Shown here piece by piece: positions 35,793-45,200 of a DNA stretch of 64,000 nt. How positions within the stretch are numbered: position 1 is the first letter of the stretch; each line of letters begins with the position of its first letter. The position numbers were made by a program, and so were the translations under genes. The notes below the pieces were generated by a model. The model saw nothing but the letters and a program-made list of their open reading frames with translations, searched no databases and was not told the origin of the DNA. Source of the DNA: JBMYYR01 sp049609625 (GTDB lineage Bacteria > Bacteroidota > Bacteroidia > Flavobacteriales > CAJXXR01); NCBI GenBank assembly GCA_049609625.1, contig JBMYYR010000001.1, forward strand, positions 28,217 to 92,216. Reading direction: 5' to 3'.

Positions 35793-37169
35793 ATGAGAAA
35801 GCAACGCACAATAAAATCATCCGTTACCATTTCGGGAATGGGGCTGCATACCGGAGAGTTTTCTACACTTACTTTTCATCCAGCTCCAGAACACCATGGT
35901 TTCAGGTTTCTGCGCTCAGACTTAGAGCAAAAGCCTGTCATCAAGGCCGATGCACGCTATGTTCATAAAACCGAACGCGGCACTAGTCTGCTGCATGAAG
36001 GCGTTGAAGTAAACACCACCGAACACGTGTTGGCGGCTTTGGTAGGACTTGAGCTCGACAATATTTTGATTGAACTTTCGGCCTCCGAACCCCCCATAAT
36101 GGATGGCTCGTCGATTGAGTTTATTAAACTTCTAAAAACCACAGAACATATTGATCAAGAGGCTGATGTGGACTATTTTGAAGTCAAAGAACCGATACAT
36201 TTTATCGACAAAGAAACCCAGTCGGAAATGTTGCTGTTGCCAGCCGATCAGTTTGAAGTTACGGTTATGATAGACTATAACACCAAGGTGCTCAACACAC
36301 AACATGCAAGTCTAAAGTCGCTTAGAAGCTTTGAATCTGAAATTGCCGAAGCCAGAACCTTCTGTTTTCTTCACGAACTTGAATTGTTGGTAGAACACAA
36401 CCTCATCAAAGGCGGCGACCTTAATAATGCCATTGTTTTTGTGGAGCGTCAGCTCAGCGAAGCCGAGATGAAACGCTTAGGAACCTATTTTGGGAAAGAC
36501 GAGGTTTTTGTCCGCCCCGAAGGTATTCTAAACAATATCGAACTTCGGTTTACCAACGAAGCCGCACGCCATAAACTACTCGACGTTATTGGTGATTTAG
36601 CCCTTTTTCCACAAGCGATCAAAGGCCGACTGATTGCCACAAAACCTGGTCATGGGCCAAATACAAATTTTGCAAAACATTTACTAAAATTAAAACAGAA
36701 ACAGATGCCACGCTATGATGTAAACAAAAAACCAGTAATGGATGTTGTAGATATCATGAATACTCTACCTCACAGACCACCTTTCTTGTTGGTTGACAAG
36801 ATTTTAGAAATTGACGACACTCGTGTAGTTGGTCTTAAAAACGTAACGATGAACGAGGAGTTTTTTAATGGTCATTTTCCGGGTTCGCCCGTAATGCCTG
36901 GCGTTTTGCAGGTTGAAGCTATGGCTCAGGCTGGAGGAATTTTAGTTCTAAAACAAGTTCCCGATCCTGAAAACTACCTGACCTATTTTATGAAAATAGA
37001 CAAAGTTAGATTCAAACAAATGGTACTTCCTGGAGACACCTTAATCTTTGAACTCGAACTCATTGCCCCTGTCCGCCGAGGGATTTGCCAAATGGTGGGG
37101 AAAGCCTACGTGGGCGATAAACAAGTTATGGAAGCCGAACTGATGGCACAAATCAAAAAAGTGAAATAA
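35793..37169 (+). CDS. lpxC/fabZ: Bifunctional LpxC deacetylase / FabZ dehydratase
   Basis: 458 residues from the ATG 13 bases after lpxD (an earlier in-frame start inside lpxD is rejected). The N-terminal LpxC domain (about 1-305) shows GLHTGEFSTLTFHPA, NTTEHVLAAL (zinc His), RHKLLDVIGDLAL (zinc His/Asp) and GHGPNTNFAKH. The C-terminal FabZ domain (about 312-458) has LPHRPPFLLVDKI and catalytic GHFPGSPVMPGVLQVEAMAQ. It deacetylates UDP-acyl-GlcNAc (first committed lipid A step) and dehydrates 3-hydroxyacyl-ACP. The fusion is characteristic of Bacteroidota. Confidence 0.97.
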   Translation: MRKQRTIKSSVTISGMGLHTGEFSTLTFHPAPEHHGFRFLRSDLEQKPVIKADARYVHKTERGTSLLHEGVEVNTTEHVLAALVGLELDNILIELSASEPPIMDGSSIEFIKLLKTTEHIDQEADVDYFEVKEPIHFIDKETQSEMLLLPADQFEVTVMIDYNTKVLNTQHASLKSLRSFESEIAEARTFCFLHELELLVEHNLIKGGDLNNAIVFVERQLSEAEMKRLGTYFGKDEVFVRPEGILNNIELRFTNEAARHKLLDVIGDLALFPQAIKGRLIATKPGHGPNTNFAKHLLKLKQKQMPRYDVNKKPVMDVVDIMNTLPHRPPFLLVDKILEIDDTRVVGLKNVTMNEEFFNGHFPGSPVMPGVLQVEAMAQAGGILVLKQVPDPENYLTYFMKIDKVRFKQMVLPGDTLIFELELIAPVRRGICQMVGKAYVGDKQVMEAELMAQIKKVK

Positions 37170-37171
37170 AG

Positions 37172-37957
37172 ATGAACCAACCCTTAGCGTATATACACCC
37201 CGAGGCAAAAATTGCCGAAAATGTGGTGGTCGAGCCCTTTTCGTCTATCCATAAAGATGTCGAAATTGGCGATGGCACTTGGATTGGTTCAAATGTTACA
37301 ATTATGGAAGGCGCACGAATCGGAAAAAATTGTCGAATTTTTCCAGGTGCTGTTATTTCCGCCGTTCCTCAAGACTTGAAATTTGGCGGAGAGTATTCTA
37401 TCGTCAAAATTGGAAACAATACCACCGTGCGCGAATGCGTAACGATCAACAGAGGAACGAACTATTCTGGCGAAACCGTTGTGGGAAACAACTGCCTGTT
37501 GATGGCTTATGTTCATGTAGCTCACGATTGTATTATAAAAGATAATTGTGTGATTGTCAACAATGTAGCTCTTGCTGGACACGTAACTGTTGGCGAACAT
37601 GCAATCATTGGAGGCCTGTCGGCGGTTCATCAATTTGTCAATATAGGTTGCCACGTTATGGTAGGCGGAGGCTCGCTTGTCCGCAAAGATGTACCACCTT
37701 ATGTAAAGGCATCAAAAGAACCTCTATCTTTTGTAGGTATAAATTCTATCGGATTGAGAAGGCGTGGATTTGACCCCAAAACCATCGCCGAAATTCAGGA
37801 TATTTATCGTATTCTTTTTCAAAAAGGCATCCCAACCAACCGAGCAGTAGAACTTATCGAAGCCGAACTTCCCGCTTCTGTAGAGCGTGATAAAATCATT
37901 TATTTTGTCCGCAACGCCAAGCGTGGAATCATGAAAGGCTACACCAGTAATCAATAA
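37172..37957 (+). CDS. lpxA: UDP-GlcNAc O-acyltransferase
   Basis: 261 residues, the standard LpxA length. Hexapeptide beta-helix with the catalytic-histidine region LLMAYVHVAHDC and the acyl-measuring segment HVTVGEHAIIGGLSAVHQF; a helical C-terminus follows. It starts lipid A synthesis. The gap from lpxC/fabZ is 2 bases, and efp follows after 25 bases. Confidence 0.97.
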   Translation: MNQPLAYIHPEAKIAENVVVEPFSSIHKDVEIGDGTWIGSNVTIMEGARIGKNCRIFPGAVISAVPQDLKFGGEYSIVKIGNNTTVRECVTINRGTNYSGETVVGNNCLLMAYVHVAHDCIIKDNCVIVNNVALAGHVTVGEHAIIGGLSAVHQFVNIGCHVMVGGGSLVRKDVPPYVKASKEPLSFVGINSIGLRRRGFDPKTIAEIQDIYRILFQKGIPTNRAVELIEAELPASVERDKIIYFVRNAKRGIMKGYTSNQ

Positions 37958-37982
37958 CATTTAAAACTAAAAAAAGACCAAA

Positions 37983-38549
37983 ATGGCATCAACTTCTGAC
38001 ATCAAAAACGGACTTTGTATTCGAATTAACTCGGATATTTTCAAAGTTGTAGAATTTCTTCACGTTAAACCAGGGAAAGGACCTGCTTTTGTACGAACAA
38101 AAATAAAATCGGTAACGACAGGGAAAGTATTGGATAAAACCTTTCCGGCAGGACATAAAATTGACGACGTTCGAGTAGAAACTCATAAATTTCAGTTTTT
38201 GTATAGCGATGGCGATCAGATTCATTTTATGAATGTTGATGATTACAATCAAATTACTTTAGATCCTAAAATTATTGATGGTTACGAACTTATGAAAGAA
38301 GGAGAAATCGTAACGGTTCAATTGAATTCTGAAGATGGAATGCCTTTGGCAGTTGATATGCCAGCTTCAGTAGTTGTTGAGGTAAGCAACACAGAACCAG
38401 GTGTTAAAGGAAATACAGCAACCAACGCCACCAAGCCAGCAACGGTAGAAACAGGTGCCGAAATCATGGTGCCTTTATTTATCAACGAAGGCGACAAAAT
38501 AAAAGTTGACACGAAGACAAAAAGTTATATGGAACGTGTAAAAGCCTAA
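37983..38549 (+). CDS. efp: Elongation factor P
   Basis: 188 residues, three beta-barrel domains. It relieves ribosome stalling at proline runs. The tip of domain I is HVKPGKGPAF with Lys32 at the position modified in E. coli; the modifying enzymes EpmA and EpmB are not in this window. C-terminal TGAEIMVPLFINEGDKIKVD is typical. It is co-oriented with the lipid A genes. Confidence 0.96.
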   Translation: MASTSDIKNGLCIRINSDIFKVVEFLHVKPGKGPAFVRTKIKSVTTGKVLDKTFPAGHKIDDVRVETHKFQFLYSDGDQIHFMNVDDYNQITLDPKIIDGYELMKEGEIVTVQLNSEDGMPLAVDMPASVVVEVSNTEPGVKGNTATNATKPATVETGAEIMVPLFINEGDKIKVDTKTKSYMERVKA

Positions 38550-38571
38550 GCTTTACAATCAATTTCTACGG

Positions 38572-39369
38572 ATGATTCAACACATAAAATCTTTAAATTT
38601 CAAGAAAATAATCCTGTATTTTTGTGGTACAGGATTACTTTTTTTGCTCATTTCTTTACTCGGACTTAAAACGCTTTCGATCTATACTCAGCATGGCGAA
38701 GTGATCGAAGTACCCGATTTAATCAATCAACGTCAAAGCGAATTTTCTTCCAACTTAGACGCATTAGATTTGTCTTACGAAATTATAGATTCAGGAGCTT
38801 ATAATCCATCCATTCAACCAGGTGGCGTCATTGAGCAAGTGCCAAAAGCCTTAGCAGGAGTAAAAAGTGGTCGAACAATTTATTTGACACTAAATCCTTC
38901 TAGTCCCGGATTTGTAAACTTTCCCGATTTTAAAGATAAACAGCTCAGGCGATTAGTTAGCTATGCCCGAGCCACAGGTTTGATTGTAGAAACGATTTCT
39001 TATAAAAACGATATTGCCGATTTTGTGGTTCTTGATGTTACCCAAAACGGCAAAAAAGTTGAGGCTAACCAACGCTTAGCTAAAGGCTCTAAACTCGAAG
39101 TTTTGGTCGGCAAAACAGCAGGTAAATTATGTAGCGCACCTTCAGTTTCAGGCATGTCGAAGCTCAATGCTTTTGCTCGTATTCAGTCGGCTGGGCTAAA
39201 CATTGGAACAGTAAGAATTGACGAAAAAGATAAACATGTAAATCCTTTAGAATTAGTGGTTTACAAACAAGAACCTTTGTCGGCAAGGAGAGAAATTTAT
39301 AGCGCAGGTAGAGGGATTAATCTCTGGCTAAAAAAGAGAGAATATCTTGATGAAACAACTGATAATTAG
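38572..39369 (+). CDS. Membrane-anchored PASTA-domain protein
   Basis: 265 residues. One N-terminal membrane helix (about 15-35) is followed by three PASTA domains (about 42-108, 110-180 and 185-255). PASTA domains bind peptidoglycan fragments in Ser/Thr kinases and penicillin-binding proteins. Here no kinase or transpeptidase domain is attached and none is encoded nearby, so it may be a peptidoglycan-binding adaptor. This gene type is common in Flavobacteriia. Confidence 0.9.
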   Translation: MIQHIKSLNFKKIILYFCGTGLLFLLISLLGLKTLSIYTQHGEVIEVPDLINQRQSEFSSNLDALDLSYEIIDSGAYNPSIQPGGVIEQVPKALAGVKSGRTIYLTLNPSSPGFVNFPDFKDKQLRRLVSYARATGLIVETISYKNDIADFVVLDVTQNGKKVEANQRLAKGSKLEVLVGKTAGKLCSAPSVSGMSKLNAFARIQSAGLNIGTVRIDEKDKHVNPLELVVYKQEPLSARREIYSAGRGINLWLKKREYLDETTDN

Positions 39370-39375
39370 AATGTT

Positions 39376-39963
39376 ATGAAACTATTTTGGACACTTTCCG
39401 CTTTGATCTTGATGAGCATAGTAACAGCTTGCGAAACGACAATCAAAACACCTTTGGAAGTAAGAACAGAAACGGCCGATTTGGGTATTTATCAGTTTGA
39501 AAAATTAGAACGTATTGATGGTTCGATGATGAATCTGAATGAGTATAGAGGCTATAAAATCTTGATAGTCAACGTGGCTTCAAAATGTGGATTGACACCA
39601 CAATACAAAGGTCTACAAGAATTGTATGATGCATATCAAGATGACAAGTTCGTCATTATTGGTTTTCCGAGTAACGATTTTATGGGCCAAGAACCTGGAA
39701 CAAATACCGAAATTGTTCAGTTTTGTTCATCAAACTATGGTGTAACCTTCCCCATGATGTCAAAAATTGCTGTGAAAGGCGAAGACATTCACCCACTTTA
39801 TCAATACCTGACCAAAAAAGTCCATAACGGCCTTGAAGACAACAGCGTATCTTGGAATTTTCAGAAATTCCTAATCGGACGCTCAGGGAAGCTTGAAAAA
39901 GTACTTTCGCCATCTACCAAACCATCTGACCCTGAGTTGATTTCTTGGATAGAAGCTAATTAG
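39376..39963 (+). CDS. Glutathione peroxidase-family lipoprotein
   Basis: 195 residues. A lipoprotein signal with lipobox VTAC (Cys about 19) places it in the envelope. The peroxidase motif NVASKCGLTPQY carries the reactive cysteine, with no selenocysteine codon. FPSNDFMGQEP carries the glutamine-region equivalent and SWNFQKFLIG the tryptophan motif. Bacterial members usually use thioredoxin rather than glutathione. It probably reduces peroxides in the periplasm. It is 6 bases after the PASTA gene. Confidence 0.93.
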   Translation: MKLFWTLSALILMSIVTACETTIKTPLEVRTETADLGIYQFEKLERIDGSMMNLNEYRGYKILIVNVASKCGLTPQYKGLQELYDAYQDDKFVIIGFPSNDFMGQEPGTNTEIVQFCSSNYGVTFPMMSKIAVKGEDIHPLYQYLTKKVHNGLEDNSVSWNFQKFLIGRSGKLEKVLSPSTKPSDPELISWIEAN

Positions 39964-39972
39964 AGTTGTGTT

Positions 39973-40581
39973 ATGAAAATAGTTTGTATCGGTCGGAATT
40001 ATCATGAGCACATCAAAGAGCTCAACAATGACATTCCTGATAAACCTTTGTTTTTCATCAAACCAGATAATGCGCTACTGAACAACAAATCAGAGCTTTA
40101 TCTACCCGATTTTTCTTCAAATATTCATTACGAACTTGAATTTGTGGTGAAAATCCACAAAGTAGGTAAGCACATCAAAGCCAAATTTGCCAAAAACTAT
40201 TACAGTGAAATCGGCTTAGGTCTCGACCTAACTGCACGAGACCTACAAGCCGAATGCAAAGCCAAATCATGGCCATGGGAACTCGCCAAAGGTTTCGATT
40301 CTTCGGCACCCGTCGGTCGATTTATTCCTCTTAATGATTTGGATATCAATAATTTGAATTTCACTTTAGACAAAAATGGAAGCCGAGTCCAAACCGGAAA
40401 TACCAAAGACATGATCCATTCCGTAGATCAATTTATTGAATACGTTACTCAATTTATTACCCTAAAAAAAGGCGACCTTATTTTTACAGGAACTCCAGCT
40501 GGTGTTGGACAGGTTAGTATTGGTGATGAGTTTTTGGGGTGTTTGGAAGGGGAAGAGTTGATGAGGCTGAAAGTAAAATAA
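39973..40581 (+). CDS. Fumarylacetoacetate hydrolase (FAH) family protein
   Basis: 202 residues, the short single-domain form of the FAH superfamily. Metal-binding acidic residues are in HYELEFVVKI and GLDLTARDLQAE, and LIFTGTPAGVGQV is the typical closing motif. Members are acylpyruvases or oxaloacetate decarboxylases; the exact substrate cannot be assigned. It is 9 bases after the peroxidase gene and the last gene of this plus-strand run. Confidence 0.92.
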   Translation: MKIVCIGRNYHEHIKELNNDIPDKPLFFIKPDNALLNNKSELYLPDFSSNIHYELEFVVKIHKVGKHIKAKFAKNYYSEIGLGLDLTARDLQAECKAKSWPWELAKGFDSSAPVGRFIPLNDLDINNLNFTLDKNGSRVQTGNTKDMIHSVDQFIEYVTQFITLKKGDLIFTGTPAGVGQVSIGDEFLGCLEGEELMRLKVK

Positions 40582-40631
40582 GGTTAGTTCGGTATAAGAT
40601 TCTTTGTTATATTTCGACGCTATCGCTATGA

Positions 40632-40769
40632 TTTTTATTTCATCATCTAACCATAAATACAGCTACAAGTTCGATAGATAACCAAATACATTGTTATTCT
40701 TATATGTGGATTGATGGCGTAACCTACACTAAATCAAACAATAATGCAACACATACTTTGACGAACTCA
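40632..40769 (+). pseudogene. Stranded fragment of a large surface-adhesin repeat
   Basis: In the 292-base convergent gap between the FAH and efflux-adaptor genes, one frame translates to LTINTATSSIDNQIHCYSY (40647-40703) and then MWIDGVTYTKSNNNATHTLTNS (40704-40769). This is the pattern of repeat units found in very large Bacteroidota surface proteins with type IX sorting domains. The frame has no plausible start, begins after TGA at 40629-40631 and loses likeness after TNS, where the repeats normally continue GCDSVVTL. I read it as debris of a deleted or rearranged adhesin gene. Confidence 0.7.
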
Positions 40770-40831
40770 AACCCCTTGTGCTTGCCCAGCGGTTTTAGAA
40801 CAACATCACAAACCGAAAGTCTGCCAGCTAG

Positions 40832-40853
40832 ATTGCGGGTCGGAGCCCGCAAT
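40832..40853. repeat. GC-rich hairpin, REP-like
   Basis: ATTGCGGG (40832-40839), a 6-base loop, then CCCGCAAT (40846-40853): a perfect 8-base-pair stem that is GC-rich against an AT-rich background. It lies in the convergent gap just beyond the adaptor stop. It lacks a T-run, so it looks more like a dispersed palindromic element than a classical terminator. I see only this one copy in the window. Confidence 0.5.
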
Positions 40854-40873
40854 GACTGGAGATATGCGGATGT

Positions 40874-42283
40874 TTAATGCGAACAAGAGCTAGCGCCCAA
40901 AGCTCCTTTTGTTTTTAGCCAAGCGGATTGAAGTTCAAATACACTTGAAACCACGACTGGAAATTCCAAAAGTTTTTCGTTAGGGTTTCGTACTTCGGTC
41001 ATCACGGGATTGCTTTTTCCTTTTTCAATTTCTATGGCTTCATAATGATAATTTCCCTTATCTATCAAGACATAAAACTGATTTTCGAGCTCAAATATAG
41101 ACGTATTTCTAAGGGCGTAAGCCTCATGTTCGTTTGCTGGAACTTCGGCGCGGATAAACATGCCCGGTTTTAGGGTTTTGGTGGAGCTCAAAATTTCGCC
41201 ATGAACGTCGACTGTTTTACTTTCAAGATCAACCAATTGACCAATCAGGGCAATAGTTCCTTTGAGGACATCGTCAGATCCTGGGATAGAAAAATAGAAC
41301 GTCTGATCTTTTTTTAGAACACTCAAATCTTTAGTAAACACCTGAAGTTCAGCATGTAAATGGGATTTATTGACTAAAGAATACATCAATTCATTGGCCC
41401 GAACGTACTTATTGAGGTGGATGTTGGTTTCGGTAATGTAGCCCGAAATTGGTGCTTTGATTTTCAAACGTTTCTGAATCCCTTTTTGTTTAATATGTTT
41501 TGGACTGATGCCCAAAAACAAAAGTTGATTTTTTAAGCTAGAGTATTCAATTTCAGCTCGTTGCTTGGCGAGCAATTGTTCGTCGACTTGCTTTTGAGAG
41601 AGCAAATCTTGTGCTTTTAGCTTCTCTTGTCTTTGCCATTGTTTGTTCCAAAATTCAAGTTCGGCAGAGCTTTTCAAAAACTGCTCCTGAAGCTCAATAT
41701 AGTTAGGGTCTTCAATTTCGGCCAAAATTGCTCCTTTTTTGACGTAATCGCCTGGCAACAAGACGCCCCAGCTCACAAATCCGCCCAAAGGCGCATACAC
41801 ACTTGCAAAACTTTCGGGTGGCGTGGCGATGTGTCCTGTAAAATTTAAGGTTCTTCCAACCGATTGTTTTTCAATATGTTCGGCTTTTATGTCCAATAAT
41901 TTTCCTTGAGCTGAGCTCAGTTCAAAGTTCGGATTATCATGCTCTTCTTCGTGTCCGTGAGCATGTCCATGCTCATCTTTAGTACCACAAGCCGAGCTTT
42001 TGTTTGGTTCAGATTCGCTGTCGCAAGCGCTGTGTTTTGTTTCGCTGCCGCAAGCTGCTTTTTTTGCTCCGTTGGCCTTCGTTTCGCTGCTGCAAGTGGT
42101 GTGTTTTGTTTCGCTGCCGCAAGCTGCTTTTTTTGCTCCGTTAGCCTTCGTTTCGCTGTCGCAAGCGGCGTGGGCAGAGCTTGTTTCGGTATCGTGTTTG
42201 TGTGTATGTTCGGCTTCGTTTTGGCATGAAAACAGAGCAAGACTTAGGCTGATGCAGCCGTAGATTAAATTCGTGAGTTTCAT
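40874..42283 (-). CDS. Heavy-metal RND efflux adaptor lipoprotein with Cys/His-rich repeats
   Basis: 469 residues. Lipoprotein signal LFSC (Cys20). Residues 22-115 are rich in His and Cys: HTHKHD, two near-identical 23-residue units (each C..SETKANGAKKAACGSETKH, at 41-63 and 64-86), further cysteines at 87 and 99, and HGHAHGHEEEH. From about residue 120 a CusB/CzcB-type membrane-fusion protein follows: a biotinyl-lipoyl-like piece (ASVYAPLGGFVSWGVLLPGDYVKKGAILAEIEDP), an alpha hairpin (about 205-260) and beta-barrel domains. It links the RND pump to the outer membrane channel. The metal-binding extension suggests it also captures or hands over a soft or borderline metal (Cu, Ag, Zn, Cd or Co). 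It is 5 bases after the pump gene. Confidence 0.93.
   Translation of the reverse strand: MKLTNLIYGCISLSLALFSCQNEAEHTHKHDTETSSAHAACDSETKANGAKKAACGSETKHTTCSSETKANGAKKAACGSETKHSACDSESEPNKSSACGTKDEHGHAHGHEEEHDNPNFELSSAQGKLLDIKAEHIEKQSVGRTLNFTGHIATPPESFASVYAPLGGFVSWGVLLPGDYVKKGAILAEIEDPNYIELQEQFLKSSAELEFWNKQWQRQEKLKAQDLLSQKQVDEQLLAKQRAEIEYSSLKNQLLFLGISPKHIKQKGIQKRLKIKAPISGYITETNIHLNKYVRANELMYSLVNKSHLHAELQVFTKDLSVLKKDQTFYFSIPGSDDVLKGTIALIGQLVDLESKTVDVHGEILSSTKTLKPGMFIRAEVPANEHEAYALRNTSIFELENQFYVLIDKGNYHYEAIEIEKGKSNPVMTEVRNPNEKLLEFPVVVSSVFELQSAWLKTKGALGASSCSH
42023..42160 (-). repeat. Two tandem 69-base coding repeats in the adaptor gene
   Basis: Units 42023-42091 and 42092-42160 differ by about five bases by eye and encode the 23-residue Cys-rich repeat. 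Each unit contains the smaller motif Cys-x-SETK twice. The near identity at DNA level points to recent duplication, so copy number may vary between strains. Confidence 0.85.
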
Positions 42284-42288
42284 AAGAC

Positions 42289-45200
42289 TTAGATTAAGGA
42301 TTTGATTCTGATAATCAGATCGTTATATTGTTTTTTAAATTCGATTTGTTCAAGATTCTGGCTTCTAAACTGATTGAGAATCATAAGGTATTCGCTAAGT
42401 GAAATTGCACCTAGTTGGACCTGAGTTTTTAGATCTTCGTAGTCGCTTTCGCTGATGTGTTGTAGTCCATTTAGCTGAGTGCCAACTTGTTTTGCACGCT
42501 GGATGTGTTGTTCCAATGCCTGAGACTTGTTTTCCAACACCTGACGGGTTTCCAAGCCTTGCGTGTGCAAGGCCGCCAAAGCCTTGCGTTTGTTTGTCCT
42601 AAACTGGTCCGAAAATCCATTAAAGCTTAAGACAAACCCAAAAGAAGAAAGCTTAGAACTCTGTTCTTCAATATCTTGAAGCTGATAGGACAAGCCAATG
42701 GACGGAAAACGTGTGTTGTTGACTCTAGAACCCAGCTCGGCAGCCGCTTGTTTTTGCTTTGCCCACGAGCGAAAATCTGGCGAAAGTTCGAGCGCTTTAG
42801 AGAGGTCCAACGTTCTCAGTTCAAAAGCTGATTTCAGTTGACTTGCCTGAAGTTTAACTAAACACAGTTCGCTCATTTTCAGAACAATGGCGTCAATTTT
42901 TTGATTCAAAAAACTAAGTTCAATCTGTAGTTTCTGGGCCTGATTTTCGATTAATTTGAGTTCAAATTTACTGATTTCGCCAGCTTCCAACTGTTTTCGG
43001 CTAAACTGTAGGAGCTCCTCAAATTTAGTAATCAATGCCAAGCTTAGCTTTAGTTTGTTCTGTTCGGCCGAAAAGGCATTAAAAAGAAGGCTTGCTGTTT
43101 TGACTTGCTCGGCCTCTAAAATGGCTTGCTGATGTGTCAAATGGTTGACCTCTGCGCTGAGTTGCTTTCTCTGCAAGCGGCTTTGCCACGGATTTTTGAT
43201 GTTCTGAACCACAGAAAACGACTGATCTTGATCTAAAGGTTTATTGAGTTCGCCATATTGCCAGCCCAATTCGGTATCGCCCAAACTCCATGTTTTCGAT
43301 TTTAAATCTTCGGTGTTTTTAAGCTCAATTTGCTGTTGATTTAAAACCGTATTGTGTTCCAAAACCAGATTAATAAACTGATTTTCAGTAATTTGATTTT
43401 GAGCAAAACTTGAACCTGAAATCAAAATTAACAAACTCACAGCCAAAGGTTTAGCTTTAATTTTCCATTGCTTTTTTTCCAGAAAATAATATAAAATCGG
43501 CAACACAAGTAAGGTTAGCATGGTTGCGCTCACCAAACCACCAATGACCACAGTGGCCAGCGGACGCTGAACTTCGGAACCAGCTTGGGTAGACAAAGCC
43601 ATCGGCAAAAAGCCAAAAGAAGCGACCAAAGAAGTCAGCAAAACTGGGCGAAGGCGGAGTTTAGAGCCCAAAGTAATTAAATCCCAAAGTTTGAGTTCTT
43701 TAGACTTGATTTTCAGTTTGTTAAAAGAACTAATCAAAACAATGCCATCCAAAACAGCAACACCAAATAGGGCAATAAAACCAATGCCGGCCGAAATACT
43801 AAAGGGCATCGATCTAAAATGGAGTGCCCAAATACCGCCGATAGCCGCCAAAGGCACAGCAGAAAAAATGAGCAAAGCCTGTTTGAAATTTCCAAAAGTA
43901 ATGTAGAGCAACAGTAGAATAAAGGCTAAAGCTGCCGGAACGGCGATGGCCAATCGGTTTTTGGCGGTTTGCAAATTCTCAAACTGACCTCCGTAGTCAA
44001 TATAATATCCCGAAGGTAAATCGATAGTAGTTTTAATGCGCTTGTCGATGTCGTTTATCAAACTTTCGATGTCTCTATTTCGGGCATTTATTCCGATGTT
44101 GACTCGCCGTTTGGCTTGTTCTCTCGAAATGCTATTGGCGCCTTTTTTGGTTTCGATGTCTACTAATTCGGATAGTGGAATGAGCTGATTGTTGTTGTTT
44201 TTTAGAAAAAGTTCTTCCAAACTTACTTGATTTTTTTCTTCAGCATCCAAACGCACCACCATATCAAAACGACGCTCGTCTTCGTAGACCACCGAAACAT
44301 GCTGTCCAGAATAAATCGTTTTGATCAAGCGATTCACATCTTTGGTGTAGAGTCCGTATTCGGCAATTTTCTTTCTGTTGATATGAAATACCAATTGAGA
44401 GAGCCCAGAAACTTGATCTACATTGACGTCGCCAACGCCTTCGATGTCGGCGACCAGTTTGCCAATTTCAACAGCTTTTTCGACTAAAACATCGAGGTTT
44501 TCGCCAAACAATTTGATGGCAATATCGGATTTAGAACCTGATATTAATTCATTGAACCTTAGTTGAATAGGTTGAGTCATTTCGAGGTTTACACCAATGA
44601 CTTTTTCGAGCGCATGTTTCATTTTACTTTGCATGCCTTCTCTTGTTTTGGCGCTCACCCAGTCGTCCTTTTCTTTCATCACAATCATAACATCTACATT
44701 GCCAATACCCATCGGATCGGTCGGGATTTCTGCCGTACCAATTTTGCTAATAACCTGTTTCACTTCAGGAAATTCATCCAATAAGATACGTTCTACCTGA
44801 GCGGTGGTTTTCATGGTTTGATTGAGGCTCGTTTCGGGATTTAAGCTCAGCTGCAGAGCCAAATCGCCTTCTTCGAGCGTTGGTATAAATTCGCCACCGA
44901 GCGTAGAAAACAAGGCCAAACTTCCTAAAAACAGGGCGATGGTCGCTGCAATAACTAGTTTTTTGAATTTAAACACGGTGTTCAATACGGGCAAATACAG
45001 GCGTTGGGCATAGGTCATCAAACGCTCGGCAAGACCTCTTCGGACCACAATTTCTTTTTTCAAAAATAAGGCCGACATCATCGGAACGTAGGTTAGCGAA
45101 AGAATTAATGCGCCCAAAATTGCAAAACCAACCGTCAGCGCCATCGGTTGAAACATTTTACCTTCAATGCCAACCAAAACAAGGATGGGCAAATAGACAA

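Noticed and set aside
38572..39369. PASTA protein as part of a Ser/Thr kinase signalling system
   Set aside because: There is no kinase domain in the protein and none encoded nearby; the orphan PASTA layout is common in Flavobacteriia.
42023..42160. CRISPR-like direct repeats
   Set aside because: The repeats abut without spacers and are in frame within the adaptor coding sequence.
41917..42263. Overlapping open frames opposite the Cys-rich repeats
   Set aside because: They are mirror images of the tandem coding repeats in the adaptor gene and have repetitive translations with no independent start context.
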